Assembly (NCBI RefSeq): GCF_024505145.1
Contig: NZ_JANIAA010000034.1
Coordinates: 46,605 to 110,604, forward strand
Direction: 5' to 3'
Source of the DNA: Streptomyces rugosispiralis
GTDB taxonomy: Bacteria > Actinomycetota > Actinomycetes > Streptomycetales > Streptomycetaceae
Length of the DNA stretch: 64,000 nt
Below are positions 32,328 through 42,306 of the stretch, in pieces (within the stretch, counting starts at the first letter, position 1; each line of letters opens with the position of its first letter). The position numbers and the translations under genes are program-made. The notes under the pieces are model-generated. The model did not search any database, was not told where the DNA came from, and worked only from the letters and a program-made list of their open reading frames with translations.

Positions 32328-33032
32328 TCACTGCTCGGCGAGCGCACGCAGCCTGCTGAGCGCCCGGTGCTGGGCGACCCGGACCGCCCCGGGGGACATC
32401 CCGAGCATCTGCCCGGTCTCCTCCGCCGTCAGCCCGACCGCGACCCTCAGCAGCACCAGCTCGCGCTGGTTCTCCGGAAGGTTGGCCAGCAGCTTCTTGG
32501 CCCACTCCGCGTCGCTGCTGAGCAGCGCCCGCTCCTCGGGCCCCAGCGAATCGTCCGGCTGCTCCGGCATCTCGTCCGAGGGGATGGCCGTGGAGCCCGG
32601 GTGCCGCATGGCGGCCCGCTGGAGATCGGCGACCTTGTGGGAGGCGATGGCCACCACGAACGCCTCGAAGGGCTTTCCGGTGTCGCGGTAGCGCGGCAGC
32701 GCGCACAGCACCGCGAGACAGACCTCCTGCGCCAGGTCGTCCACGAAGTGGCGGGCGTCACCAGGAAGTCGGGACAGCCTCGTACGGCAGTAGCGAAGGG
32801 CCAGCGGGTGGACCAGGGCCAGCAGATCGTGGGTGGCCTGCTCGTCCCCCTCGGCCGCGCGCCCGACGAGGGCGCCGATCGTCCCCGTACCCCCGGGAAC
32901 TCCCTTGGGGGCTCCTGGGCTCTCGTCGTCGCGCGGCATCCATCCATGGTGCCTCGGGCCCGGGGGCTCCGTGGCATCGCGTCCGTAGTTGTGCGCTGAA
33001 GCGTTATGAGCAGGTGCGCCGGCTGTCGTCAT
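32328..33032 (-). CDS. shbA: ECF-like sigma factor ShbA
   Basis: About 234 residues from ATG 33032; ATG 32939 (203 residues) is also plausible. Sigma region 2 in FVDDLAQEVCLAVLCALPRY ... FVVAIASHKVADLQRAAMRH and region 4 in LPENQRELVLLRVAVGLTAE ... GAVRVAQHRALSRLRALAEQ. Position between guaB and bldM identifies it as ShbA, which in S. griseus drives transcription of the principal sigma gene hrdB (from memory). The N-terminal ~60 residues are low complexity and poorly conserved, which makes the start uncertain. Confidence 0.9.
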   Translation of the reverse strand: MTTAGAPAHNASAHNYGRDATEPPGPRHHGWMPRDDESPGAPKGVPGGTGTIGALVGRAAEGDEQATHDLLALVHPLALRYCRTRLSRLPGDARHFVDDLAQEVCLAVLCALPRYRDTGKPFEAFVVAIASHKVADLQRAAMRHPGSTAIPSDEMPEQPDDSLGPEERALLSSDAEWAKKLLANLPENQRELVLLRVAVGLTAEETGQMLGMSPGAVRVAQHRALSRLRALAEQ

Positions 33033-33229
33033 GTCCTGCGCTCTCCCCTCACGCCCGACCGACTCGTCCCCGAGGAACTCCACACCCTCAAGGATGCGGC
33101 ATAGCGCGGGGAACTGATACAGGCCACCACCACAGCGCTCGCCGCGCACGCTCTCGCCCCGCCCGCCACCCGACGGGCGGGGACCGTCGCGCCCCCGCTG
33201 CGCAGCACGTCAGAACGGTCGTGGCCGAA

Positions 33230-33841
33230 TCAGCGGACCAGACCCCAGCGGAACCCGAGGGCCACCGCATGCGCCCGGTCGGACGCGCCGAGCTTCTTGA
33301 ACAACCGCCGTGCGTGCGTCTTGACCGTGTCCTCGGACAGAAACAGCTCGCGGCCGATCTCCGCGTTGGACCGGCCGTGGCTCATGCCCTCGAGCACCTG
33401 GATCTCCCGCGCGGTGAGCGTGGGCGCGGCGCCCATCTCGGCCGAGCGCAGCCGGCGCGGGGCCAGCCGCCAGGTGGGGTCGGCGAGCGCCTGGGTCACG
33501 GTGGCGCGCAACTCGGCGCGCGAGGCGTCCTTGTGCAGATAGCCACGGGCGCCGGCGGCCACGGCCAGCGCCACCCCGTCCAGGTCCTCGGCGACCGTGA
33601 GCATGATGATCCGGGCGCCGGGGTCGGCGGAGAGCAACCGCCGCACGGTCTCGACCCCGCCTAGACCGGGCATCCGTACGTCCATCAGAATCAGATCCGA
33701 GCGGTCGGCACCCCAGCGGCGGAGGACTTCCTCGCCGTTGGCCGCCGTCGTCACACGCTCGACGCCGGGCACGGTCGCCACCGCGCGGCGCAGCGCCTCT
33801 CGGGCAAGCGGGGAGTCGTCGCAGACGAGGACGGATGTCAT
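33230..33841 (-). CDS. bldM: Atypical response regulator BldM
   Basis: 203 residues from ATG 33841, preceded by GGAGG six bases away. Receiver domain with Asp54 in LILMDVRMPG and a LuxR-type helix-turn-helix (LTAREIQVLEGMSHGRSNAE ... DTVKTHARRLFKKL). BldM controls aerial growth and sporulation genes as a homodimer and, with WhiI, as a heterodimer; it works without phosphorylation although the Asp is present (known for S. coelicolor/venezuelae). Divergent from whiD, as in other streptomycetes. Confidence 0.97.
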   Translation of the reverse strand: MTSVLVCDDSPLAREALRRAVATVPGVERVTTAANGEEVLRRWGADRSDLILMDVRMPGLGGVETVRRLLSADPGARIIMLTVAEDLDGVALAVAAGARGYLHKDASRAELRATVTQALADPTWRLAPRRLRSAEMGAAPTLTAREIQVLEGMSHGRSNAEIGRELFLSEDTVKTHARRLFKKLGASDRAHAVALGFRWGLVR

Positions 33842-34249
33842 GGCCGCCCTCCGCAGCTGATGCGCGTCACCTTGAGCCTCCAGGCTGGTACATATCGTCA
33901 CCTGAGCGATTGACAGCCCCGGATATCTGTCCGAGAGCTTTACCCATCAACCGCCTCCGCACTCTCAACGACGGTCACCCGAAAGAGTTACGGGGTTCGG
34001 CGGCCACCTTCGACACTCTACGTGAGGGCGCGAACACGGAGCAGCTTCGTCGCGCCGGTCGCGTCCCTCGCGCCTCCCCCATAGGGCAGCCCCCGAGGCA
34101 GTCCCTTCGGTGGCATTTGGCGACCTTGCTTCCAATTTGGCGGTCTGTGTGGCTAGATTCGCAATGAGTCATATTTACATCTACTTACACCGTAGGTGTA
34201 CGTACCAGGACACAGCGTCCGCAGTCGATCGCTTCGAGGAGATAAGGCA
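33842..34249. other. Divergent bldM-whiD control region
   Basis: 408 bases without a gene. It is markedly AT-richer than the flanks between 34120 and 34260 (for example gtgtggctagattcgcaatgagtcatat), as expected for the developmentally regulated promoters of bldM and whiD. Individual boxes for sigma-BldN or WhiAB were not assigned with confidence. Confidence 0.6.
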
Positions 34250-34564
34250 ATGGCAGATTTCTCCCGTCTTCCCGGCCCGAATGCCGATCTGTGGGACTGG
34301 CAGCTCCTGGCCGCGTGTCGCGGGGTCGACAGCTCGCTCTTCTTCCACCCGGAGGGGGAGCGCGGCGCTGCCCGGAGCGCACGCGAGATGTCGGCGAAAG
34401 AGGTGTGCATGCGCTGCCCGGTACGGGCGCAGTGCGCGGCCCACGCCCTTGCCGTACGCGAGCCCTACGGAGTGTGGGGCGGGCTGACCGAGGACGAGCG
34501 CGAGGAGCTCATGGGGCGGGCGCGGCACCGCGCGGTCGCCGGTACGGGCGCCCCGGGCTCCTGA
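34250..34564 (+). CDS. whiD: WhiB-family iron-sulfur regulator WhiD
   Basis: 104 residues. Four Fe-S ligands Cys23, Cys53, Cys56 and Cys62 in the WhiB arrangement (C-x29-C-x2-C-x5-C), followed by YGVWGGLTEDEREELM, the G[VI]WGG turn. WhiD binds an oxygen- and NO-sensitive [4Fe-4S] cluster, interacts with region 4 of the principal sigma factor, and is needed for late spore maturation. ATG 34250 has GAGGAG and AAGG upstream; the longer frame from 34196 is rejected. Confidence 0.97.
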   Translation: MADFSRLPGPNADLWDWQLLAACRGVDSSLFFHPEGERGAARSAREMSAKEVCMRCPVRAQCAAHALAVREPYGVWGGLTEDEREELMGRARHRAVAGTGAPGS

Positions 34565-34604
34565 GCACGGCCTGATCCCGGCCGACTGAAGAAACGTTCC
34601 TTCT

Positions 34605-34739
34605 GCCGCCATCCGGATTGCCACCACCCGGCCCGCCGCCATCCGGCCCGCCGCCGTCCGACCTGTCACCACCCGGCCTGCCGCCACCCGGCCTGCCGCC
34701 ACCCGGCCTGCCGCCACCCGGCCTGCCGCCATCCGGCGA
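34605..34739. repeat. 15-bp minisatellite downstream of whiD
   Basis: Nine units of gccgccacccggcct with substitutions in the outer units and three perfect central units. It fills the gap between the convergent whiD and LysR genes, 40 bases after the whiD stop. No gene was found in it. Confidence 0.9.
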
Positions 34740-34791
34740 TGTCACCAGCCGCCGCGTGTGCGGACGGCGCGCGGGGTGGTGCGCCCGGCGC

Positions 34792-35712
34792 TCATCTGCG
34801 GGCGGCCCGCTCCAGCCGGTCCAGCGTCGCCGCCACCGCCGGGACGCGGGCGAGGTCGGGCAGGGTCAGCGCCACCACTTCCCGGCGCACCGCCGGTTCC
34901 ACCTCCACCGTCGTAGCGCCCTTGGTCCGCACCGACTCCAGCGCCAGCTCGGGCAGCACCGCGACCCCCAGCCCGGCCCCGACCAGGCCGACGACCGTCG
35001 GATAGTCGTCCGTCGCGAAGTCGATCCGCGGGGTGAAGCCCTCGGACTCGCACACCTCCACCAGATGCCCCCGGCAGCGCGGGCAGCCCGCGATCCACGG
35101 CTCCCCGGCCAGCTCGGCGATCCCCACCGCCCCGGCGCCCGCCAGCTTGTGCCCCTCCGGCACCACGCCCACCAGCCGATCGCTCAGCAGCGGCCGCAGG
35201 ATCAGGTCGTCCCATTCGCCGCCACCCCCCGAGGCCGCCTCCGCCTCCGCGCTCACCTGCGGATACCGGAAGGCCAGCGCGATCTCGCAGTCGCCCGAGC
35301 GCAGCATCTCCACCGAGCCCGGCGGCTCGGCCTCCACGAGCGAGACCCGCGTCCCGGGGTGCGCCGCGCGCATCTCGGCGAGCGCCATGGGCACCAGGGT
35401 CGAGCTGCCACTGGGGAAGGACACCAGCCGCACCCGGCCCGAGCGCAGCCCGGCGATCGCCGCGACCTCCTCCTCGGCGGCCGTCAGCCCGGCCAGGATC
35501 CCGCCGGCGTGCCGCACCAGCGCCCGGCCCGCCTCGGTCAGCCGCATCTCGCGGCCGCTGCGGATCAGCAGCGGGGTGCCCGCGGCGCCCTCCAGAGCCT
35601 TCATCTGCTGGCTGACGGCGGGCTGGGTGCAGCCGAGCTCACGGGCGGCGGCGGAGAAGGAGCCGGTGGCGGCCACCGCGCGCAGCACTCTGAGATGGCG
35701 GGCCTCGATCAT
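34792..35712 (-). CDS. LysR-family transcriptional regulator
   Basis: 306 residues. N-terminal winged helix-turn-helix (LRVLRAVAATGSFSAAAREL ... TQPAVSQQMKALE) and a periplasmic-binding-like effector domain (RLVSFPSGSSTLVPMAL ...). Expected to act as a tetramer on the divergent MOSC gene, whose promoter contains the palindrome at 35724-35734. Effector unknown. Confidence 0.92.
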   Translation of the reverse strand: MIEARHLRVLRAVAATGSFSAAARELGCTQPAVSQQMKALEGAAGTPLLIRSGREMRLTEAGRALVRHAGGILAGLTAAEEEVAAIAGLRSGRVRLVSFPSGSSTLVPMALAEMRAAHPGTRVSLVEAEPPGSVEMLRSGDCEIALAFRYPQVSAEAEAASGGGGEWDDLILRPLLSDRLVGVVPEGHKLAGAGAVGIAELAGEPWIAGCPRCRGHLVEVCESEGFTPRIDFATDDYPTVVGLVGAGLGVAVLPELALESVRTKGATTVEVEPAVRREVVALTLPDLARVPAVAATLDRLERAARR

Positions 35713-35723
35713 GCCTTGAGCAT

Positions 35724-35734
35724 AAGGGACCCTT
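35724..35734. promoter_or_regulatory. Short palindrome in LysR-MOSC intergenic region
   Basis: AAGGG-A-CCCTT, embedded in a T-N11-A-like context (TAAGGGACCCTTGGGTA), 12 bases from the LysR start. A candidate LysR binding site. Confidence 0.4.
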
Positions 35735-35779
35735 GGGTACGGGCCGGGATATTACGTCGACGCTTTGACCTCACTGCCT

Positions 35780-35785
35780 TACGGT
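35780..35785 (+). promoter_or_regulatory. -10-like box of a putative leaderless promoter
   Basis: TACGGT ends six bases before ATG 35792 of the MOSC gene, which has no Shine-Dalgarno. Confidence 0.4.
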
Positions 35786-35791
35786 GCGGTC

Positions 35792-36478
35792 ATGCCGCAT
35801 ACTCCACGCCCCTCAACCGTCCTCACCGTGAACGTCGGCCGCGCGCTGCCGAGCGCCCACACCGACTGGCCCGGCGGCACCGGTATCGACAAGCGGCCCG
35901 TCGACCGCCCGGTACGGGTCGCGGCCCCCGGGCCGAAGGGCCGGGCCGGAAGCGGTCTGGCCGGTGACTCGGTCTGCGACCTCCGCCACCACGGCGGCGA
36001 CGACCAGGCCGTCTACGCCTACGCCCGGGAGGACCTCGACGTCTGGGAGCGGGAGCTGGGCCGCGAGCTGGCCAACGGCGCCTTCGGTGAGAACCTCACC
36101 ACCAGCGGTATCGACGTCAACGGCGCCCTCGTCGGCGAGCGCTGGCGGGTGGGGGGCGAGCTGCTGCTCGAGGTGACCTCACCGCGGATCCCGTGCCGTA
36201 CGTTCGCCGGTTGGCTGGGCGAGCAGGGGTGGCTCAAGCGGTTCACCCAGGCCGCCGTCCCCGGCGCGTATCTGCGGGTGCTCGAGCCCGGCGAGATCCG
36301 CTCGGGCGACCCCGTCGAGATCGTGCACCGGCCCGACCACGAGGTGACGGTCGCGTTCCTCTTCCGCGCCGAGACCACGGAGCGGGAGCTGCTGCCGAGG
36401 GTGCTGGCGGCCGGTGACGCGCTGCATCCGGAGGCGCGGAAGACCGCCCTGAAGTACCGGTCCACGCAGGCGATCTGA
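35792..36478 (+). CDS. MOSC domain protein (YiiM-like)
   Basis: 228 residues. MOSC family signature: LAGDSVCDLRHHGGDDQAVYAY, GAFGENLTTSGID, and the conserved Cys near residue 135 in SPRIPCRTFAG. MOSC proteins carry a molybdenum-sulfur/pterin-related function; the YiiM group is linked to reduction of N-hydroxylated bases. Divergent from the LysR regulator and followed 97 bases later by an SDR gene on the same strand. Confidence 0.9.
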   Translation: MPHTPRPSTVLTVNVGRALPSAHTDWPGGTGIDKRPVDRPVRVAAPGPKGRAGSGLAGDSVCDLRHHGGDDQAVYAYAREDLDVWERELGRELANGAFGENLTTSGIDVNGALVGERWRVGGELLLEVTSPRIPCRTFAGWLGEQGWLKRFTQAAVPGAYLRVLEPGEIRSGDPVEIVHRPDHEVTVAFLFRAETTERELLPRVLAAGDALHPEARKTALKYRSTQAI

Positions 36479-36563
36479 CGGAAGCGGACTGACGGAAGCA
36501 CGCATTCCGGCGCAGATCGCTCGCGGTGCCGCTCGGCGGTCCGCCGGGGCCCGCCATGGCCGA

Positions 36564-36569
36564 TAACGT
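36564..36569 (+). promoter_or_regulatory. -10-like box of a putative leaderless promoter
   Basis: TAACGT ends six bases before ATG 36576; no Shine-Dalgarno is visible. Confidence 0.35.
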
Positions 36570-36575
36570 GCGCGT

Positions 36576-37349
36576 ATGACGACTGCATTGATTACCGGAA
36601 CCACCGCGGGCATCGGCGCCGCCTTCGCGGGCCGGCTCGCCGCCGACGGGCACAATCTGGTGCTCGTCGCACGCGACGAGAAGCGGCTGCGGGAGCAGGC
36701 GGCGGATCTCCACGACCGGCACGGCGTGGAGGCCGACGTGCTGGTGGCGGACCTCTCCGAGGATGACGGGATCGCCGCGGTCGAGGACCGGCTGAAGGAC
36801 CGTACCCACCCGGTCGATCTGCTCGTCAACAACGCCGGTTTCGGCAACCGCGCCCGCTATCTGGAGGTGCCGATCGCCGATGAGCTGCGGATGCTGAAGC
36901 TGCACTGCGAGGCGGTGCTGCGACTGACCAGCGCGGGGGCCGGGACGATGCGCGACCGGGGGCGCGGCGGGGTGATCAATGTGGCGTCGGTCGCGGCCTT
37001 CTTCCCGCGCGGGACGTACGGGGCGAGCAAGGCGTGGGTCGTGCAGTTCACGCAGGGCGCGGCCAAGGACCTGGCCCGCTCGGGGGTGCGGCTCATGGCG
37101 CTGTGCCCGGGGTTCGTCCGTACGGAGTTCCACGCGCGGGCGGGGATCAAGGACACCAGCGTGCCGGGCTGGATGTGGCTGGATGCGGACCGGCTGGTCA
37201 CGGCGGCGCTGAAGGATTTCGCCCGGGGCAAGTCGCTGTCCATCCCGGATCCGCGCTACAAGGCGATGTCGAGCCTGGCGAAGCTGGCCCCGCGGTCGGC
37301 CCTCTCCTCCATCTCCTCCAAGGTCGGCCGCCCTCCCGCGAAGGGCTAG
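36576..37349 (+). CDS. SDR-family NAD(P)-dependent oxidoreductase
   Basis: 257 residues. Classical SDR: TGTTAGIG at 7-14, NNAG in VDLLVNNAGFGN, catalytic YGASKAWV. The C-terminal LSIPDPRYKAMSSLAKLAPR is typical of the DltE/YdfG-like group in actinobacteria. Substrate unknown. A 17-bp stem terminator follows. Confidence 0.9.
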   Translation: MTTALITGTTAGIGAAFAGRLAADGHNLVLVARDEKRLREQAADLHDRHGVEADVLVADLSEDDGIAAVEDRLKDRTHPVDLLVNNAGFGNRARYLEVPIADELRMLKLHCEAVLRLTSAGAGTMRDRGRGGVINVASVAAFFPRGTYGASKAWVVQFTQGAAKDLARSGVRLMALCPGFVRTEFHARAGIKDTSVPGWMWLDADRLVTAALKDFARGKSLSIPDPRYKAMSSLAKLAPRSALSSISSKVGRPPAKG

Positions 37350-37372
37350 CCGTCCGGTGGAACCGGAACACA

Positions 37373-37409
37373 CGAAGGCGCGGCCGCCCGTGGGGCGGCC
37401 GCGCCTTCG
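37373..37409. terminator. 17-bp stem hairpin, bidirectional terminator
   Basis: CGAAGGCGCGGCCGCCC - GTG - GGGCGGCCGCGCCTTCG, a perfect 17-bp stem with a three-base loop between the convergent SDR gene and groEL1. Confidence 0.88.
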
Positions 37410-37436
37410 CGCTGCTCGTGGCGGAACGCCGGAGCG

Positions 37437-39062
<1,626 letters not shown>

Positions 39063-39088
39063 GAGTTGCGTATGTCCTCTCAAACGAA

Positions 39089-39134
39089 CCGTGCCCCGAC
39101 CCCGGTTTCAGATGACACGGGCACCGGGGCACGG
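39089..39134. other. Stem-loop between groES and groEL1
   Basis: Perfect 10-bp arms CCGTGCCCCG / CGGGGCACGG separated by 26 bases, in the 94-bp groES-groEL1 gap. It could be an attenuator or RNA-processing signal that sets the groES:groEL1 ratio (inference). Confidence 0.5.
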
Positions 39135-39156
39135 CTCATAGGCAAAACTTCGGTGA

Positions 39157-39465
39157 TTACTTCTCGACGATCGCGAGAACGTCGCGAGCCGAGAGGACGA
39201 GGTACTCCTCGCCGCTGTACTTCACCTCGGTGCCGCCGTACTTGCTGTAGAGCACGACGTCACCGACGGAGACGTCGAGCGGAAGGCGCTTGCCGTCCTC
39301 GAAGCGGCCCGGGCCCACGGCCAGGACGACGCCCTCCTGGGGCTTTTCCTTGGCGGTGTCCGGAATGACCAGGCCCGAAGCCGTGGTCTGCTCGGCGTCG
39401 AGCGGCTGGACCACGATGCGGTCCTCAAGCGGCTTGATGGCAACCTTGGAGCTGGTGGTCGTCAC
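39157..39465 (-). CDS. groES: Co-chaperonin GroES
   Basis: 102 residues, GTG start with GGGAGG seven bases upstream. Typical GroES sequence: KVAIKPLEDRIVVQPLDAEQ, mobile loop TASGLVIPDTAKEKPQEG, and YSKYGGTEVKYSGEEYLVL. It caps the GroEL ring. First gene of the groES-groEL1 operon and directly behind two CIRCE elements. Confidence 0.97.
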   Translation of the reverse strand: MTTTSSKVAIKPLEDRIVVQPLDAEQTTASGLVIPDTAKEKPQEGVVLAVGPGRFEDGKRLPLDVSVGDVVLYSKYGGTEVKYSGEEYLVLSARDVLAIVEK

Positions 39466-39567
39466 GATCCGACCTCCCCCTTCGGAGATCTCACGGGGTC
39501 AACTGTCTGAGGTGGCGACCAGGTGGATCCGTCGTCGCGGGTGCCGGACCTGCCCGTCGCTGTATCC

Positions 39568-39594
39568 CTGGCACTCATCGGTCCCGAGTGCCAG
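39568..39594. promoter_or_regulatory. CIRCE element, groES-proximal copy
   Basis: CTGGCACTC - nine bases - GAGTGCCAG, an HrcA operator (consensus TTAGCACTC-N9-GAGTGCTAA), 103 bases upstream of the groES start. Confidence 0.93.
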
Positions 39595-39613
39595 CCTCGA
39601 CATTATGACGCGG

Positions 39614-39640
39614 TTAGCACTCAGTCAACTAGAGTGCCAA
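39614..39640. promoter_or_regulatory. CIRCE element, distal copy
   Basis: TTAGCACTC - nine bases - GAGTGCCAA, closer to the consensus than the proximal copy. Centre-to-centre distance to the first is 46 bp. Heat-shock repression by HrcA is expected. Confidence 0.95.
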
Positions 39641-39666
39641 GCGACGCGGTGGCGGCCCCCGTCAGC

Positions 39667-39709
39667 ACCGCCTTACGGTCGTCACGTCATGACCGCCTTA
39701 CGGTCGTCA
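39667..39709. repeat. Short direct duplication near the deacetylase stop
   Basis: Two copies of accgccttacggtcgtca with a 25-bp period, between the groES promoter region and the stop of the NodB-type gene. Each copy contains one CCTTACGG octamer. Confidence 0.8.
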
Positions 39710-39715
39710 TGGAGG

Positions 39716-40657
39716 TCAGATGTAGTCCTCCAGCCGAGCCACCGTGAACCCCTGCGCCTGGATCTCCCGCAGCAGCGAAGTGATCATGTCCGTCATCGTC
39801 GCGCCCTTCAACATGTCCGGGCCGCGGAAGTGGGCGAGGATGATGTCCCCGGGCCGGAGCCCGCTGCCCGAGCGGTACACCAGTCCGTCGGGCTCCATCT
39901 CCGCTCGCCACAGCACCACCTTCCCCAGCCCGCAGTCCGCCGCCGCCCGCAGCGTGTTCCGGTCGTAGTCCCCGTAAGGCGGACGGAAGAGGTGGGGTTC
40001 CAGGCCGAGGCGGTAGTGGAGGACGTCCTGCTGACCGCAGATCTCATGGAGCTGGAATTCGTAGTCCTGGCCCGCGAGCTTGGGGTGGGTGAGGGTGTGG
40101 TTGCCGATCCGGTTCCCGAGCTCACGCAGCCGGCCGAAGTAGTCGTAGTGGTCGCCGATCACCTCGTCCTCCAGGAACTGCGTGAACGGCAGACCGAGGT
40201 CCCGGGCCTGGTCGACGAAGGCCGGGTCCTTCTCGATCCCGTCGTCGAGCGTCAGGAAAACCACCCGATCGGTGGTGTCGACCCGGCGGATGACCGTCGC
40301 CAGCTCGGGCACCGGCGGCCACAGCGCCGCGAGCGGCGGCTTGACCTTGGGCGGGCGCGGCGGCGGGGCCAGCGGCCGGTCGAGCCCCCAGCGGCGGTAC
40401 GCGTCCGGGAACGCCCCCGGCGCGGAGCCCGTCGCCGCCGGACCCGAGGGCGGCGCGCCGTCCCCGTGCCCGCTCCCCGACGGCGACCCGGAACTCCCGG
40501 ACTCGGTATGCGGACCGGCGGAGGCCGACGGCAGCAGATCGGCCGCCTTCCCCGTCCGGGTGTGCGGCCCCGAAGAGCCGAGCGCCCCGCAGCCGGCGAG
40601 CATGGTCGCCGCGGCGGTGAGAACCAGACACCTTGAAAGCCCAGTCTTGATCATCAT
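39716..40657 (-). CDS. Lipoprotein polysaccharide deacetylase (NodB domain)
   Basis: 313 residues from ATG 40657. Signal peptide with lipobox MLAGC (Cys23), then a Ser/Gly/Pro linker to ~100, then a NodB domain: motif 1 VVFLTLDDG (two Asp), motif 2 GNHTLTHP (His pair), motif 3 LFRPPYGDYD. Exported, membrane-tethered deacetylase of N-acetylated glycans, possibly peptidoglycan. Longer in-frame starts to 40744 give no signal peptide at the N-terminus. Divergent from the methyltransferase gene. Confidence 0.87.
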   Translation of the reverse strand: MMIKTGLSRCLVLTAAATMLAGCGALGSSGPHTRTGKAADLLPSASAGPHTESGSSGSPSGSGHGDGAPPSGPAATGSAPGAFPDAYRRWGLDRPLAPPPRPPKVKPPLAALWPPVPELATVIRRVDTTDRVVFLTLDDGIEKDPAFVDQARDLGLPFTQFLEDEVIGDHYDYFGRLRELGNRIGNHTLTHPKLAGQDYEFQLHEICGQQDVLHYRLGLEPHLFRPPYGDYDRNTLRAAADCGLGKVVLWRAEMEPDGLVYRSGSGLRPGDIILAHFRGPDMLKGATMTDMITSLLREIQAQGFTVARLEDYI

Positions 40658-40735
40658 CACAAAAGCGATCTTCAGCTCTATCGAGCCGACCCGCGCGCCG
40701 AGCGGGGTGCGAATGCTCCACTGGGAGCGGAGAGA

Positions 40736-41938
40736 ATGGGCCATGTGGACGTTGACGCCTTCGATTCACTGCTCGGCGACGAAGGGCAGACGCTGCTCTC
40801 CGCGCTCCGCGACTACGACCCGGCGAAGGAGCTCGCCACCGCGACGCGGCTGCGCCGCGACCATCCCCCGGCGCTGGTCTCGGCGGCCCTGACCCAGGCC
40901 GCGCTGCGGCAGCGGGCGGTGGCCAAATTCGGCCCCGAGGACGCGCACCGCATGTACTTCACGCCGAACGGCGTCGAGCAGTCCACCCGCACCTCCGTGG
41001 CCGCGTACCGCGCCTCCCGCTTCGCCGAGTTCGGCGTCCGCCGTATGGCCGATCTGTGCTGCGGCATCGGCGGCGACGCGATCGCGCTCGCCCGCGCCGG
41101 GATCTCCGTGCTCGCCGTCGATCGTGACCCGCTGACCTGCGCCGTCACCCGCGCCAACGCCGAGGCGCTCGGCCTGGCCGAGCTCATCGAGGTCCGCTGC
41201 GCCGATGTCACCGACGTCGGCACCCGGGACTTCGACGCGGTCTTCGTCGATCCGGCCCGGCGCGGCGGCCGGGGCCGCGTCTTCGATCCGGAGGCGTACT
41301 CCCCGCCCCTCTCCTGGGCCGTCGAGACCGCCCGCACCACTCCGCGCGCCGCCCTCAAGATCGCCCCCGGCGTGCCGCACGAGGCGGTCCCCGAGGACGC
41401 GGAGGCCGAGTGGATCTCGGACCACGGCCATGTGAAGGAGGCCGTCCTGTGGTTCGGCACCGCCCGCCCCGGGCTGCGCCGCGCCACGCTGCTGCCGAGC
41501 GGCCACTCCCTGATCGGCACCCCGCTCCTCCCCGACCCCGAGCCCGGCCCGGTCGGCCGCTGGCTCTACGAACCGGACGGCGCGGTCATCCGCGCCCATC
41601 TCGTGGCCGATGTGGCGGCCCGCGTCGGCGGCCGTCTGATCGACCCGACGATCGCCTACATCACGACGGACGAGCTGCGCCCGACGCCGTTCGCCACCGC
41701 GTACGAGATCACGGATGTGCTGCCGTTCAACCTGAAGAAGCTCAAGGCGCTGCTGCGGGAGCGGGAGGTCGGCGTCGCGACCATCAAGAAGCGCGGTTCC
41801 GCGGTCGAGCCGGAGCAGCTCCGCAAGAAGCTGCGGCTCGAAGGCGGGAACGCCTGCACGATCGTGCTGACGCGGTCGGCGGGCGCCCCCACGATGCTTC
41901 TGGGCCACCCGGCCCAGGCCCTGTCCACCGGACCGTGA
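40736..41938 (+). CDS. Class I SAM methyltransferase, THUMP-like domain
   Basis: 400 residues. SAM-binding motif I in MADLCCGIGGDAIALARAG, then VLAVDRDPLTC, and FDAVFVDPARRGGRGRVFDP, a DPxR/DPPR-type RNA or protein methyltransferase motif; the C-terminal ~80 residues (LKKLKALLREREVGVATIKKRG) form the THUMP-like domain. Likely modifies an RNA base; the exact target is unassigned. Start ATG 40736 follows GGAG. After its stop lies an intergenic repeat element. Confidence 0.88.
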   Translation: MGHVDVDAFDSLLGDEGQTLLSALRDYDPAKELATATRLRRDHPPALVSAALTQAALRQRAVAKFGPEDAHRMYFTPNGVEQSTRTSVAAYRASRFAEFGVRRMADLCCGIGGDAIALARAGISVLAVDRDPLTCAVTRANAEALGLAELIEVRCADVTDVGTRDFDAVFVDPARRGGRGRVFDPEAYSPPLSWAVETARTTPRAALKIAPGVPHEAVPEDAEAEWISDHGHVKEAVLWFGTARPGLRRATLLPSGHSLIGTPLLPDPEPGPVGRWLYEPDGAVIRAHLVADVAARVGGRLIDPTIAYITTDELRPTPFATAYEITDVLPFNLKKLKALLREREVGVATIKKRGSAVEPEQLRKKLRLEGGNACTIVLTRSAGAPTMLLGHPAQALSTGP

Positions 41939-42151
41939 CGCCGCCTGCGGCGGGCTGTCCCCGCGGCCCCGCCGCGTGGTGGGGCTCCGCCCCGGCCCCC
42001 CCCGGCCGGACGCCCCGGACACGCGCGGGCGTCCGCCCGGCCACCCGCCGCGCGGGCGTGCCGATCGCGGCCGGCCCAGCGGTGCAGGCGCTCACGGCTG
42101 CGTACCGGCGCGGAGCCGCATATCGATGCTTCGGGAAGGGGCGGGGAGGGG
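41936..42151. repeat. Streptomyces-type GC-rich intergenic repeat, copy A
   Basis: Starts at the methyltransferase stop with tgacgccgcctgcggcgggct and ends with the 19-mer GGGAAGGGGCGGGGAGGGG (42133-42151). The same 19-mer or its complement occurs in copy B (48716-48734, one mismatch) and twice in copy C (52526-52544, 52661-52679). The region 41939-42306 holds no gene. A direct repeat acggtcaac at 42230 and 42251 (21-bp spacing) lies nearer the acyltransferase start. Confidence 0.75.
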
Positions 42152-42306
42152 AAAGGTCCGGGCCGGACGGAAGTTGGGGAATTCCCTAAACCCCGTTCCA
42201 CTTCATGAGGCCGCTCGCGTCCGGGCGTTACGGTCAACACATTGGCGGTCACGGTCAACGCGTCGACGTGACAGCGCGTTTGGGCCCGACGAAAGAGCGT
42301 GTGAGT

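Noticed and set aside
34605..34739. CRISPR-like array after whiD
   Set aside because: Units are 15 bp and contiguous with no unique spacers; it is a minisatellite.
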